From Actinomadura rifamycini DSM 43936 (GTDB lineage Bacteria > Actinomycetota > Actinomycetes > Streptosporangiales > Streptosporangiaceae): a stretch of DNA of 64,000 nucleotides. The translations under genes and the position numbers were made by a program. The notes under the pieces are model-generated. The model did no database searches and was not told the origin of the DNA. It saw only the letters and a list, made by a program, of their open reading frames with translations. The DNA is taken from the NCBI RefSeq assembly GCF_000425065.1, contig NZ_AULB01000021.1, positions 62,001-126,000 of the forward strand, in the 5' to 3' direction. Positions 41,119 to 49,086 of this stretch are shown here, one piece after another. How positions within the stretch are numbered: position 1 is the stretch's first letter; every line of letters begins with the position of its first letter.

Positions 41119-42369
41119 TCAGCATTGGACGTGGAGGGCCTCCAGGCCGCGTAGGACGAAGCCGGGCTTCCACTTCGGGTCGGCGGTCGGGCGGAGTGCG
41201 GGGGCGGCTCTCAGGAGGGCGCCGAAGGACTCGGCGAGCTCGATGCGGCCGAGCGGTGCGCCGAGGCAGTAGTGGATGCCGAGGCCGAAGGTGATGTGCG
41301 GGTTCGGGTCGCGGCCCAGGTCAAGGCGGTCCGGGTCGGCGAAGACGGCGGGGTCGCGGTTGGCGGACGCGAACAGCAGCGCGACCTCGGCGCCGCGCGG
41401 GATGTCGACCCCGGCGACGGTGATGTCTTCGAGGACCCAGCGTTCGAACATCGGGGCCGGGGTGTCGTAGCGCAGGAGTTCCTCGACGGCGGTGGGCACG
41501 AGGGACGGGTCGGCGCGGAGCCGGTCGAGTTCGCCGGGGTTGCGGAACAGCGACCACCAGCCGTTGCCGGTGGCGTTCACCGTGGCCTCGTGCCCGGCGT
41601 TGAGGAGCAGGACGCAGGTGCCGATCAGTTCGTCCTCGGTGAGCCGGTCGCCGTCGTCGACGACCTGGGCGAGCGCGCTGATCAGGTCGTCGCAGGGTTC
41701 GTCCCGGCGGGAGCGGGCCAGGCCCCGCAGGTAGTCGGAGAACTCGACGGCGGCGCGGACGGCCGTCCGCTGGGTCTCCTCGGACGGGTTGAGCTCGTAC
41801 ATGCCGCAGATGTCGGCCGACCAGGGGCGCAGGAGCGGACGGTCCTCCGGCGGGACGCCCAGCATCTCGGCGATCACGTTCACCGGGAGCGGCTCGGCGA
41901 CCTCGGCGAGCAGGTCGCCGCCGCCCTTGGCCGCGAGGGTGCCCGCCAGCTCCTCGGCGAGTCTCCGGATGGTGGGCCGCAGCCCCTCCACCATGCGTGC
42001 GGTGAACGCCTTGGAGACCAGCCGCCGCAGGCGGGTGTGGGTCGGTGGCTCGACGTCGAGCATTCCGGCGCGGACGAGGTCCCAGAAGGGTTTGAGGAAC
42101 TCCGCCTCCGCCGGCCGGCCGAACTCCTCGTGCGTGGCCGTGTGCAGGTACGAGCGGCCGAGCCTGCGGTCGCGCAGGAGCGCGTCGACGTCCTCGTACC
42201 GGCTGATCACCCATTGGTCGGTCGGCTCGTGGAAGAACACCGGACGTTCGTCCCGGAGCCGCTCGAACACCGGATAAGGGTCGGCCACGAACTCGGGCGA
42301 CCACGGGTCATAGGACATCATCCTCGAACGATATTTCGCGTTGGTGCGCGTCTGTCCAGGCTGTTTCAT
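41119..42369 (-). CDS. Cytochrome P450
   Basis: The protein has 416 residues. The heme-binding loop is FGLGIHYCLGAPLGRIEL with Cys368. The K-helix ExxR is EELLRYDTPAPMFERWV. The I-helix reads NAGHEATVNATGNG: the position of the usual oxygen-activating threonine after the acid (Glu261) is Ala262, followed by Thr263, as in P450eryF-like enzymes. The ATG at 42369 is chosen because GGAGG precedes it; longer and shorter starts exist. No ferredoxin or biosynthetic cluster is adjacent, so the substrate is unknown. Confidence 0.93.
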   Translation of the reverse strand: MKQPGQTRTNAKYRSRMMSYDPWSPEFVADPYPVFERLRDERPVFFHEPTDQWVISRYEDVDALLRDRRLGRSYLHTATHEEFGRPAEAEFLKPFWDLVRAGMLDVEPPTHTRLRRLVSKAFTARMVEGLRPTIRRLAEELAGTLAAKGGGDLLAEVAEPLPVNVIAEMLGVPPEDRPLLRPWSADICGMYELNPSEETQRTAVRAAVEFSDYLRGLARSRRDEPCDDLISALAQVVDDGDRLTEDELIGTCVLLLNAGHEATVNATGNGWWSLFRNPGELDRLRADPSLVPTAVEELLRYDTPAPMFERWVLEDITVAGVDIPRGAEVALLFASANRDPAVFADPDRLDLGRDPNPHITFGLGIHYCLGAPLGRIELAESFGALLRAAPALRPTADPKWKPGFVLRGLEALHVQC

Positions 42370-42495
42370 GGGACGCCTCCGTCTCGGGCGGTCGGGACCG
42401 GTCCGCCCATCCCCCACGCTGGGCGGACCGGCCACTTCATGCTCGGTCAGGGCCGGGAGGGGGTGAAGGAAAACCGCGGCCTGTGGATAACTTCG

Positions 42496-43905
42496 TCAGC
42501 CGTGCCGGCGGGCGAGCACCTCGCCGATGACGCGGGCGCCCTCGGGGAAGGCGCCGGGGTTCGGGCCCGCGTAGCCGAGCCGCAGGTAGGGGCCGGTCGG
42601 TTCGGCGGGGAACCACTCGTCGCCGGCCGCGACGACGACGCCCGCGGCCTCGCAGTCCCGGACGAGCCCGGGCAGGTCGGTGGCGTCCGGCAGCCGCACC
42701 CACAGGTTCAGCCCGCCCTGCGGCACGTCGAGGCGGGCGGACGGGACGTGCTCGCGGATCGCGCCGGCCAGCAGGTCGCGGCGGGCGGTGAGCTGGCGGC
42801 GGACGCCCCGCAGGTGCGTGCGCCACGCCGGCTGGGTGACGACGTCGAGCGCGACGGCCTGCAGCACGCCGCTGACGTACATCGACTCGGCCTGCGCGTC
42901 GGCGAGGATGCGCTCGCGGGCGGGGCCGCGCGCGACGACCCCGGCGACGCGCACCGCGGGCGAGACGCTCTTGGTCAGCGACCGCAGGTACACGACGTGC
43001 CCGGCGTCGTCGCGGGCCGCGACCGGGGACGCGTCCGCGGCGATGCCGAAGTCGTGCGCCCAGTCGTCCTCGATGAGGAACGCGCCGTGCCGCCGGACGA
43101 GGTCGAGGACGCGGTCGGCGACGTCCGGGGACCAGCGGGCGCCGGTCGGGTTGGCGAAGGTCGGCTGGGCGTAGAACGCGCGGGCCCCGGTGTGTTCGAA
43201 GGCGCGCGCCAGTTCGTCCGGGTCGGGTCCGTCGATCCCGCTGGGGACGGGCACGATCCGGACGCCGACCTGCGCGGCGGCGAGGATCGCGCCCCAGTAC
43301 GTCGGGGACTCCGCGAGGAGCGGGCGGCCCGCGCCGACCAGGGCGCGGAAGGCGCCGCCGAGCCCGCTCTGGCTGCCGGGGACGACGATGACGTCGCTCG
43401 GCGCGGGGGGCGCGGCCCACGCGGGGGCGGCGGCGCCCAGCTCGGCCGCGAACCACGCCTGGAGGTCGGGCAGCCCGGCGGACGGGGGACGGCCGACGGC
43501 CGCGTCGCCGCGCGCCGCACGGGCGAACGCCGTCCTGACCAGGCGTTCGGGGAGCAGTTCGCGGTCCGGGTAGCCGGAGTGCAGCGCGATCACGTCGTTG
43601 GGGGCCTGCCGCAGTGCCGTGGACGTCCGGGGGATCGGGTTCTGGGGCGACCCGAGCGCGGCGGTCTGCCAGCCGTAGTCGTTGGGGCGCGGCAGGCGGA
43701 CGGCCCGGACGAACGTGCCCACGCCCGGACGGCTTTCGACCAAGCCTTGGGACGCGAGGGTCCGCAGCGCCTTCTGCACTGTGACGGGACTCGCCCCGTA
43801 CTGCGCGACCAAGGACCGCGTGGACGGCAGCCGCGCGCCGGGCGCGGCGGCGGCGATCCAGTCCCGGAGCCCGGCCACGATACGCGCGCTGCTATCGTCT
43901 TTCAT
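42496..43905 (-). CDS. MocR-family regulator (GntR HTH fused to aminotransferase-like domain)
   Basis: The protein has 469 residues. The GntR winged helix (ARLPSTRSLVAQYGASPVTV, QKALRTLASQGLVESRPGVG) occupies residues 15-75. A fold-type I PLP domain follows, with YAQPTFANPTGARWSP, FLIEDDWAHDFGIA and the Schiff-base lysine in YLRSLTKSVSPAVRVAG. MocR regulators sense PLP or amino compounds and usually control a divergent gene. Here that gene is the EamA transporter, whose start codon overlaps this one head-to-head. The ATG at 43905 lacks a Shine-Dalgarno; TACTAT eight bases upstream could be a leaderless -10. Confidence 0.9.
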   Translation of the reverse strand: MKDDSSARIVAGLRDWIAAAAPGARLPSTRSLVAQYGASPVTVQKALRTLASQGLVESRPGVGTFVRAVRLPRPNDYGWQTAALGSPQNPIPRTSTALRQAPNDVIALHSGYPDRELLPERLVRTAFARAARGDAAVGRPPSAGLPDLQAWFAAELGAAAPAWAAPPAPSDVIVVPGSQSGLGGAFRALVGAGRPLLAESPTYWGAILAAAQVGVRIVPVPSGIDGPDPDELARAFEHTGARAFYAQPTFANPTGARWSPDVADRVLDLVRRHGAFLIEDDWAHDFGIAADASPVAARDDAGHVVYLRSLTKSVSPAVRVAGVVARGPARERILADAQAESMYVSGVLQAVALDVVTQPAWRTHLRGVRRQLTARRDLLAGAIREHVPSARLDVPQGGLNLWVRLPDATDLPGLVRDCEAAGVVVAAGDEWFPAEPTGPYLRLGYAGPNPGAFPEGARVIGEVLARRHG

Positions 43906-43921
43906 GAAGGCTGATAGTAGC
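43888..43921. promoter_or_regulatory. Symmetric divergent promoter/operator centred on overlapping start codons
   Basis: Arms GCTGCTATC (43888-43896) and GATAGTAGC (43913-43921) pair at eight of nine positions around a 16-bp spacer. Its centre, 43904.5, is the middle of the CATG that holds both ATG codons. Each arm contains a -10-like hexamer (TGCTAT plus strand, TACTAT minus strand) eight or nine bases before its ATG, so both transcripts could be leaderless. A second perfect palindrome, AGTAGCGCTACT, lies at 43916-43927. Confidence 0.55.
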
Positions 43922-44845
43922 GCTACTCTTCCGAAGCCCGTTCCGCTATCGCAGGCGGGACTCTGGTGGGGGCTGCTCGGGGTCGCGGCGTTCTCGCTCA
44001 CCGTCCCGTTCACCCGGATCGCCGTGCAGGGCGGCGGGATGTCCCCGCTGTTCGCCGGTGCCGGACGCGCGGTCGTCGCCGCGGCCCTCGCCGCGGCCGC
44101 CCTCGCGGTCACGAGGCAGCGCCCGCCGCGCGGCGTCCAGTGGGTCCGCGTCGCGGTCGTGGCGGGCGGGGTCGTCGCCGGTTTCCCGCTGCTGACCTCG
44201 TTCGCGCTCACCACCGCTCCGGCGAGCCACGGGGCCGTCGTGATCGCGCTGCTGCCCGCGGCGACGGCGGTGACGGCCGTGCTGCGCGCGCACGAGCGCC
44301 GGCCGGCCTCGTTCTGGCTCGCGGCGTCCGTCGGCGCGGTCGCCGCCGTCGGGTTCGCGTCGCTGCAGGGCGGCGGGCTCGGCAGGCCGCACGGGTCCGA
44401 CCTGCTGCTGTTCGGGGCCGTCCTCGCGGCCGCGATCGGCTACGCGGAGGGCGGTCTCCTCGCCCGCGAACTCGGCGCGTGGCAGACCGTGTCGTGGGCG
44501 CTGGTGGTATCCGCGCCGCCGATGCTCTTGGCCGCCGCGGCGTCGCTCGTCCGGCACCCGCCGACCGGCGGCCCGGCCGAGTGGTCCGCGTTCGCCTACC
44601 TCGGGGTCGTGAGCATGTTCCTCGGCTTCTTCGCCTGGTACCGCGGGCTCGCGATCGGGCCGATGGCGCGGGTGGGGCAGGTCCAGCTCGTCCAGCCGGT
44701 GATGACCATCGGCTGGGCCGCGCTGCTCCTGGGCGAGCCGCTCACCTGGCCGACCGTCCTCGGCGGCGTCGCCGTCGTCGCCTGCGCCGCGAGCGCCGTC
44801 CACACCCGGCGGGGACGGCCGGCCGGCGCCGGAAAAACCAGGTGA
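43904..44845 (+). CDS. EamA/DMT-family transporter
   Basis: The protein has 313 residues with ten predicted membrane helices in two EamA repeats (first: GLLGVAAFSLTVPFTRIAVQ; second: LLLFGAVLAAAIGYAEGGLLA; last: VMTIGWAALLLGEPLTWPTV). DMT transporters export amino acids or other metabolites. The ATG at 43904 shares two bases with the divergent MocR gene's ATG. Control by MocR is the natural inference. A later start cannot be excluded, but no good ribosome site precedes one. Confidence 0.88.
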   Translation: MKADSSATLPKPVPLSQAGLWWGLLGVAAFSLTVPFTRIAVQGGGMSPLFAGAGRAVVAAALAAAALAVTRQRPPRGVQWVRVAVVAGGVVAGFPLLTSFALTTAPASHGAVVIALLPAATAVTAVLRAHERRPASFWLAASVGAVAAVGFASLQGGGLGRPHGSDLLLFGAVLAAAIGYAEGGLLARELGAWQTVSWALVVSAPPMLLAAAASLVRHPPTGGPAEWSAFAYLGVVSMFLGFFAWYRGLAIGPMARVGQVQLVQPVMTIGWAALLLGEPLTWPTVLGGVAVVACAASAVHTRRGRPAGAGKTR

Positions 44846-44905
44846 GGACCGCTTTCCGCTCTGCGACGATCACGAGACAGGTGATCATCTTCCCGAGGAG
44901 CTTCC

Positions 44906-45313
44906 GTGCCCCGTGCCGTCACCCTGATCCGTTCCGCGTCCCTCTCGGACGTCGCCGAGTACGCCTACGCGGCCACCGCCCCCGCCGACGCCCGCCTGAT
45001 CTTCCTCGCGGGGTCGTGCCCCCTCGCCGACGACGGCTCCACCGTCGCCGTCGGCGACTACGCGGGGCAGGCGGCGCGCTGCGTCGAGAACCTGCGGACC
45101 GCGCTCGCGGACGCCGGCGCCTCGCTCCAGGACGTCATCAGCACGCGGGTCCTCGTCGCGTCCGCCCGCCAGGAGGACCTGGTGGCGTCCTGGCAGGTCG
45201 TCCGGGACGCGTTCGGCGACCACGACGTGCCCAGCACCCTGATGGGCGTGACCGTGCTCGGCTACCACGACCAGCTCGTGGAGATCGAGGCCGTCGCGGC
45301 GGTCCTCGACTGA
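44906..45313 (+). CDS. RidA-like (YjgF/YER057c/UK114) protein lacking the catalytic arginine
   Basis: The protein has 135 residues with the chorismate-mutase-like trimer fold of the Rid family (LIFLAGSCPLADDGSTVAVGD, ENLRTALADAGASLQDVIST, LVEIEAVAAVLD). RidA deaminates reactive enamines using Arg105 in a PARSCVEV motif. The aligned segment here is PSTLMGVTV, with Thr111 at that position, so it is probably one of the Rid subfamilies without imine deaminase activity. The GTG start follows GAGGAGCTTCC. It lies 60 bp after the EamA gene and may be co-transcribed. Confidence 0.85.
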   Translation: MPRAVTLIRSASLSDVAEYAYAATAPADARLIFLAGSCPLADDGSTVAVGDYAGQAARCVENLRTALADAGASLQDVISTRVLVASARQEDLVASWQVVRDAFGDHDVPSTLMGVTVLGYHDQLVEIEAVAAVLD

Positions 45314-45336
45314 CGGACCCGCCGCCCGGACGGGCG

Positions 45337-46890
45337 TCAGCGCGCGGCCCAGTGGGACGGGTCGCCCGCCGCGGCCTTGCGCGCCGCGCGCGCCCTCCGG
45401 GCCGTCGAATCGACGATCGCGCGCGCCTCGCCCAGGTCCCGGTCGGCCGCGGCGACCTGGACGGACCCCGGCGGCGCGTCCACATGGACGGTCGCCAACC
45501 CCAGAAGCCTCTGGAGCGGGTTCACGGTCAGACGGACGCTCTGCGCGCGCGCGTGCGCGATCACGTCCGTCCGTCGGCAGGGCCAGCCGTGGCGGGTCAC
45601 GAACACGACGTCGTCGGTGCCCGCGCCGTCCGGACGGTCGATCGCCACCGACTTGCCGGACGCCGGGAGGAGCGGGACGGCGTCCACGTGCGTCCCCGGG
45701 AACACCTGCGACACCAGGTGCAGCGCGACGTGGCGCGGGGCGACCGGCAGGAGCGTCGAGGACAGGGCCTGCCGCTCGCCCGCGTACCCCGCCACCGTGA
45801 TCTCGACCCGCACCCAGCCGAGGCTCCGCCAGATCGCCGGTTCGACGATGCCGACGGCCTGCACGCGGCCGGGAGGAAGCGTCTGCATGCGCGTCTCGAG
45901 GAGCCCGTACCGGAGTCGAATCCCGTCCGGCGACAGGGCGACCCGGAAGTTCGCGTACATCACCATGGGGGCGACCACCGCGCGGAGGAGGCCGAGCAGG
46001 ATCGGCACGGTGACGGCCAGGATGCCGCCTTCCGTGTAGACCACCATGAACACCAGCGTGCCGAGGAAAAGCAGGATCGTCCCTATGACCGGCCAGCGCA
46101 GCAGCAGGGACGAGAACAGCGCGCCGAAGGGGACGCGCCACACGTGCCGTTCGGGTGCCTCCGGGGTGTGGCCCGGCAGCCCGGCGGCGAGGGCGAGCAG
46201 TTCCGCGCGCAACTGCTGCGCGGAGTTCCGCCCCACGTACCGCAGGACGATCTCGCTCTGCTCGCCGCCCGCCAGCTCCACCCGCACCTCCGCGAGCGCG
46301 AACACGCGGGTGACGAGCGGCCGGACGATGTCGACGGCCTGGATGCGCGACAGCGGGATGCGGCGCTTGCGCTTGCGCAGCAGCCCGGTCTCCACGACGA
46401 GGTCGTCCCCGTCGACCCGGAAGCGCAGCGCCAGCCACGTCCACAGGCCCGTGCCGACCGCGATCACGGTGACCGGCACCGACACGATCAGGAACCGCGC
46501 GATCACCTCGGGGGTGAGGGCGAGGACGATGCCCCCGTCCGTCTGGGTCAGCAGCAGCGGAAAGCCCAGCAGGACGAAGTAGACGATCAGGAACACGAAC
46601 GCGCGGAGCGGCGCCGTGGCCCAGTGCAGCCTGTGGGTGCCCTCGGAGAACCGCACCGGCGGCCGCATCGGATACCCGTGCGGCGGCCCCGGGTACGGGT
46701 GCCCCTGGTACGGGCCAGGCGGACCGTAAGGAGGACGCGGCGGCCCGTAGGGGCCGGGCGGCCCCTGAGGCGGGCCGGGCGGACCGTACGGGCCCGGCCG
46801 TCCCTGCGGGCCGGGCCCACCGGGCGGCGGTCCGTGGGGGCCGGGCTGCGGACCGTACGGGCCGGGCGGGGGGCCGTAGGGGCCGTTCAC
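45337..46890 (-). CDS. PH-domain (bPH2/YdbT-like) membrane protein, large partner
   Basis: The protein has 517 residues. Residues 1-75 are a Pro/Gly/Tyr tail with PYGPPGP-type repeats. Pairs of hydrophobic segments (FVFLIVYFVLLGFPLLL, VSVPVTVIAVGTGLWTWLAL, WPVIGTILLFLGTLVFMVV) alternate with three bacterial PH_2 domains (FRVDGDDLVVETGLLRKRKRRIPLSRIQAVDI in two pieces; LSPDGIRLRYGLLETRMQTLPPGRVQAV; VFVTRHGWPCRRTDVIAHARAQSVRLT). This matches the YdbT family. The GTG start overlaps the stop of the smaller PH protein gene (GTGA). In Bacillus, YdbS/YdbT pairs affect resistance to antimicrobial compounds; the role here is unknown. Confidence 0.85.
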   Translation of the reverse strand: MNGPYGPPPGPYGPQPGPHGPPPGGPGPQGRPGPYGPPGPPQGPPGPYGPPRPPYGPPGPYQGHPYPGPPHGYPMRPPVRFSEGTHRLHWATAPLRAFVFLIVYFVLLGFPLLLTQTDGGIVLALTPEVIARFLIVSVPVTVIAVGTGLWTWLALRFRVDGDDLVVETGLLRKRKRRIPLSRIQAVDIVRPLVTRVFALAEVRVELAGGEQSEIVLRYVGRNSAQQLRAELLALAAGLPGHTPEAPERHVWRVPFGALFSSLLLRWPVIGTILLFLGTLVFMVVYTEGGILAVTVPILLGLLRAVVAPMVMYANFRVALSPDGIRLRYGLLETRMQTLPPGRVQAVGIVEPAIWRSLGWVRVEITVAGYAGERQALSSTLLPVAPRHVALHLVSQVFPGTHVDAVPLLPASGKSVAIDRPDGAGTDDVVFVTRHGWPCRRTDVIAHARAQSVRLTVNPLQRLLGLATVHVDAPPGSVQVAAADRDLGEARAIVDSTARRARAARKAAAGDPSHWAAR

Positions 46891-47552
46891 AGGCCCATGC
46901 TCCTCTCCTCGCCCTTCTGCGCGAGCCGGTCGCGCAGCAGCGCGGCCTCCGCGGCGGGCAGGCCCGGGACGGTCGCGTCCGTGGCGGCCGCCGCGGTGTG
47001 CATCCGGACGGTCGCGATGCCCATCCAGCGCTCCAGCAGCCCCGCCGTGACGTCCACGAACTGCATCCGTCCGTACGGGACGACGATGAGGCGCTTGACG
47101 AACACGCCGTGCGTCAGGATGAGGTCGTCGGCGCGCTCGGCGTACCCGAAGGACCGTCGGTCGAGTTCCGCCACGATCCCGATGACAACGACCGCCAGGA
47201 CCACCGCGGCGCCCCACATCGCCGACGCGGCGACGCCTCCGTCGCGTCCGAGCATGAAGACGCCCAGAGCCCCCACGGGGACGGCCCAGAGCACGGCCGT
47301 CAACGCCCGCTGCCAGGTGTGGCGCTTGGAGATCGGCCACCACTTCTGCCCGCCGCCGGGGGCGAACGCCTCGTCCGGACGGTACCGGGGCTGTGCGGCG
47401 ACCGGCCCCGCGGCGTTCGGACCGTCTCCCGGCACGGGCCGTCCCGGCGCGCCTTGCACGGGCCCCTGCGGCACGGGCCCCTGCGGCATCGGGCCGGGCG
47501 GCGGCGGGTGCGCGGCGGGGTCGTACGGCTGTCCGCCGTGGTTCGGGTTCAT
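46887..47552 (-). CDS. PH-domain (YdbS-like) membrane protein, small partner
   Basis: The protein has 221 residues. A Pro/Gly/Gln-rich N-terminal third precedes two hydrophobic helices (RALTAVLWAVPVGALGVFML and MWGAAVVLAVVVIGIVAEL) and one bPH2 domain (YAERADDLILTHGVFVKRLI, VPYGRMQFVDVTAGLLERW). It is the YdbS-like partner of the downstream three-domain protein, with a four-base overlap. It diverges from the nuoD-like gene 78 bp away. Confidence 0.86.
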   Translation of the reverse strand: MNPNHGGQPYDPAAHPPPPGPMPQGPVPQGPVQGAPGRPVPGDGPNAAGPVAAQPRYRPDEAFAPGGGQKWWPISKRHTWQRALTAVLWAVPVGALGVFMLGRDGGVAASAMWGAAVVLAVVVIGIVAELDRRSFGYAERADDLILTHGVFVKRLIVVPYGRMQFVDVTAGLLERWMGIATVRMHTAAAATDATVPGLPAAEAALLRDRLAQKGEERSMGL

Positions 47553-47630
47553 CGGACCCTAGTCAACCGGAAACGGGCATCGGCCGCCATGGGAGCATGG
47601 CCCGGTGACCCGAGCGGCGGAGACGCGACC

Positions 47631-48791
47631 ATGACCACCGAACGGATCGTCGGTATCGGCGCGGGCTCGAACTCCTTGGGCAAGGAGCTCGCGACCGAGG
47701 ACATGACCCTGAACATCGGGCCGCAGCACCCGTCCACGCACGGCGTGCTCAGGCTCCGGCTGACCCTGGACGGGGAGCGCATCTCCGCCGCCGAACCCAT
47801 CGTCGGGTACATGCACCGGGGCGCGGAGAAACTGTTCGAGGTCCGCGACTTCCGCCAGATCCTCGTGCTGGCCAACCGGCACGACTGGCTGTCGGCGTTC
47901 TCCAGCGAGCTCGGGGTCGTCATGGCCGTGGAGCGGATGCTGGGCATGGAGGTGCCCGTCCGGGCCGTCTGGGCCAGGACGCTGCTCGCCGAGCTGAACC
48001 GGATCCTCAACCACCTCATGTTCCTGGGGTCGTACCCCCTGGAAGTGGGTGCGATGACCCCGATCTTTTACGCGTTCCGTGAGCGTGAGGAACTGCAGCG
48101 GGTCATGGAGGAGATCTCCGGCGGCCGCATGCACTACATGTTCAACCGCGTGGGCGGCCTGAAGGACGACCTGCCCGCCGGCTGGACGGGACGTGCGCGC
48201 CACGCCGTCTCGGTCGTCCGGGGCCGGATGAGCGACATCGCCGACCTCATCCTGGACAACGAGATCTTCCGCGCGCGCACACGCGGCGTGGGTGTGCTCA
48301 CCGAGGAGCAGATCCTGCAGTACGGGGTCTCGGGCCCGATCGCCCGCGCGTCCGGAGTGGGCTTCGACCTCCGCAGGGACGAACCGTACCTCGCCTACGA
48401 CGAACTGGACGTCCGCGTGGTGACCCGGTCGGAGGGCGACGCGCTCGCCCGCTTCGAGTGCCTCCTCGACCAGGTGTACGCGTCCCTCGACCTCGCCGAC
48501 GCCTGCCTCGACCGCCTCGCCGCGCTGCCGAAGGGCCCGATCAACCAGCGCCTGCCGAAGGTCCTGAAGGTCCCGGAGGGCCACACGTACGCGTGGACGG
48601 AGAACCCGCTCGGCATCAACGGCTACTACCTGGTGTCGCGCGGCGAGAAGACGCCGTGGCGGCTGAAGCTGCGCTCCGCGTCCTTCAACAACGTCCAGGT
48701 GCTCGCGGAACTGCTTCCCGGCAACCTCGTCGCCGACATGATCGCGATCCTGGGCTCCATGTTCTTCGTGGTGGGCGACATCGACAAATGA
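47631..48791 (+). CDS. nuoD: Orphan NADH-quinone oxidoreductase subunit D (NuoD-like)
   Basis: The protein has 386 residues and is complete at both ends compared with the 49-kDa subunit family. It shows the quinone-site motif IGPQHPSTHGVLRLRL (His33, His37), YMHRGAEKLFEVRDF with Arg63, NRHDWLSAFSSELG, GGRMHYMFNRVGGLKDDLP, and the terminal MIAILGSMFFVVGDIDK. No other nuo subunit is nearby, so it is a paralogue outside the nuo operon, a situation known in other actinomycetes. Arg63 follows the histidine in the position methylated by NDUFAF7 in mitochondria; a NDUFAF7/MidA homologue is in the same region. Confidence 0.9.
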   Translation: MTTERIVGIGAGSNSLGKELATEDMTLNIGPQHPSTHGVLRLRLTLDGERISAAEPIVGYMHRGAEKLFEVRDFRQILVLANRHDWLSAFSSELGVVMAVERMLGMEVPVRAVWARTLLAELNRILNHLMFLGSYPLEVGAMTPIFYAFREREELQRVMEEISGGRMHYMFNRVGGLKDDLPAGWTGRARHAVSVVRGRMSDIADLILDNEIFRARTRGVGVLTEEQILQYGVSGPIARASGVGFDLRRDEPYLAYDELDVRVVTRSEGDALARFECLLDQVYASLDLADACLDRLAALPKGPINQRLPKVLKVPEGHTYAWTENPLGINGYYLVSRGEKTPWRLKLRSASFNNVQVLAELLPGNLVADMIAILGSMFFVVGDIDK

Positions 48792-48847
48792 CCCGCACGG
48801 ACTCCGGGCGCAGAGCGCCCTACGTCCGCGCGTGACGAGCCGCCGCC

Positions 48848-49072
48848 CCCACCCGAACGCCATGCCCCCACGCACGGGCAGGACGCCGCACGCGGCCCGC
48901 GTCCACTCCACCCGAACGCCATGCCCCCCACGCACAGGCCGTACGCCGCACGCGGCCCGCGTCCACTCCACCCGAACGTCATGCCCCCACGCACGGGCTG
49001 GACGCCGCACGCGGCCCGCGTCCACTCCGCGCAGAGTCGTGCCCCCGCCCGCGGGCCGTACGCCGCCCGAGG
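48848..49072. repeat. ~60-bp tandem repeat, three to four copies
   Basis: Units with ACCCGAACGYCATGCCCCC start at 48851, 48910 and 48970 (periods 59 and 60), sharing the block GACGCCGCACGCGGCCCGCG. A fourth, diverged unit follows from about 49029. It lies between the nuoD-like stop and the convergent DUF3180 stop. Frames through it give only repetitive peptides, so it is treated as non-coding. Confidence 0.85.
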
Positions 49073-49086
49073 CTTCCGCGCGGGGG

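Noticed and set aside
48848..49072. CRISPR array
   Set aside because: The units are contiguous 59-60 bp repeats without spacers, there are only three or four of them, and no cas gene is present.
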